DNA of 20,821 bases from a virus. The stretch spans positions 1-20,821 of the IMG/VR virus record IMGVR_UViG_3300042402_002498, one strand, 5' to 3'. Under the pieces are notes generated by a model. It worked only from the letters and a program-made list of their open reading frames with translations. It made no database searches and was not told the DNA's origin. Made by a program: the position numbers and the translations under genes. Below are positions 18,670-20,821 of this stretch, piece after piece. Position 1 is the first letter of the stretch; every line of letters begins with the position of its first letter.

Positions 18670-20821
<2,152 letters not shown>

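Overview
This window is part of a T4-like myovirus genome, most likely a cyanophage of the marine Synechococcus/Prochlorococcus type. The evidence is the gene families. There is a gp41-type replicative helicase, a DnaG-like primase (gp61 type) and a class Ia ribonucleotide reductase pair (NrdA/NrdB). There is also a MazG pyrophosphohydrolase that starts like cyanophage MazG, a cyanophage-type virion protein, a tail-lysozyme-like muralytic enzyme, and a dense tRNA array. T4-type late promoters (TATAAATA and variants) and host-type sigma-70 promoters (TTGACA, 17-base spacer, TATAAT) are both present. No photosystem, integrase, transposase or CRISPR element is visible. Every gene I accept lies on the minus strand, so the region is read from high to low coordinates.

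Layout, in the direction of transcription. (1) 20821-18014: helicase (5' end outside the window), S-adenosylhomocysteine hydrolase, MazG and a 61-aa protein. They are tightly packed with overlapping start and stop codons, and a second sigma-70 promoter lies inside the helicase gene. (2) 17964-12804: a late block of unusual proteins. It has a 228-aa charged protein, tRNA-Ala with its own promoter, a 391-aa possible nuclease, a nucleotidyltransferase with a capsid-targeting-like N-terminus, a Lys/Ala-rich histone-H1-like protein with acidic Ca-loop-like motifs, and a 58-aa protein. (3) 12689-10594: a virion structural protein and three small conserved proteins. (4) 10479-5100: an early or middle nucleotide and replication block: primase, nrdA, nrdB, two 53-aa genes, a GIY-YIG-like nuclease and a 57-aa acidic protein. 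(5) 4944-2641: a lysozyme, a 376-aa basic protein with a C-terminal AHH/HNH-like domain, and a small membrane protein. (6) 2548-407: 15 convincing tRNAs, one degenerate tRNA, a 33-aa mini-gene, and two inter-tRNA gaps rich in RNA structure. (7) 377-1: a Dps-family ferritin with its 3' end outside the window.

How the parts fit: the replication and nucleotide genes recycle and make dNTPs and prime and unwind DNA. The tRNA array has several near-perfect host-type promoters set directly against tRNA 3' ends. The late genes often have an intrinsic terminator whose U-tract runs straight into the TATAAATA of the next late promoter. Several late proteins carry motifs like the T4 gp21 cleavage site and capsid targeting sequence, suggesting a set of DNA-binding and enzymatic proteins packaged inside the head. 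All functional statements rest on reading the sequence and on remembered family motifs; no database search was run.
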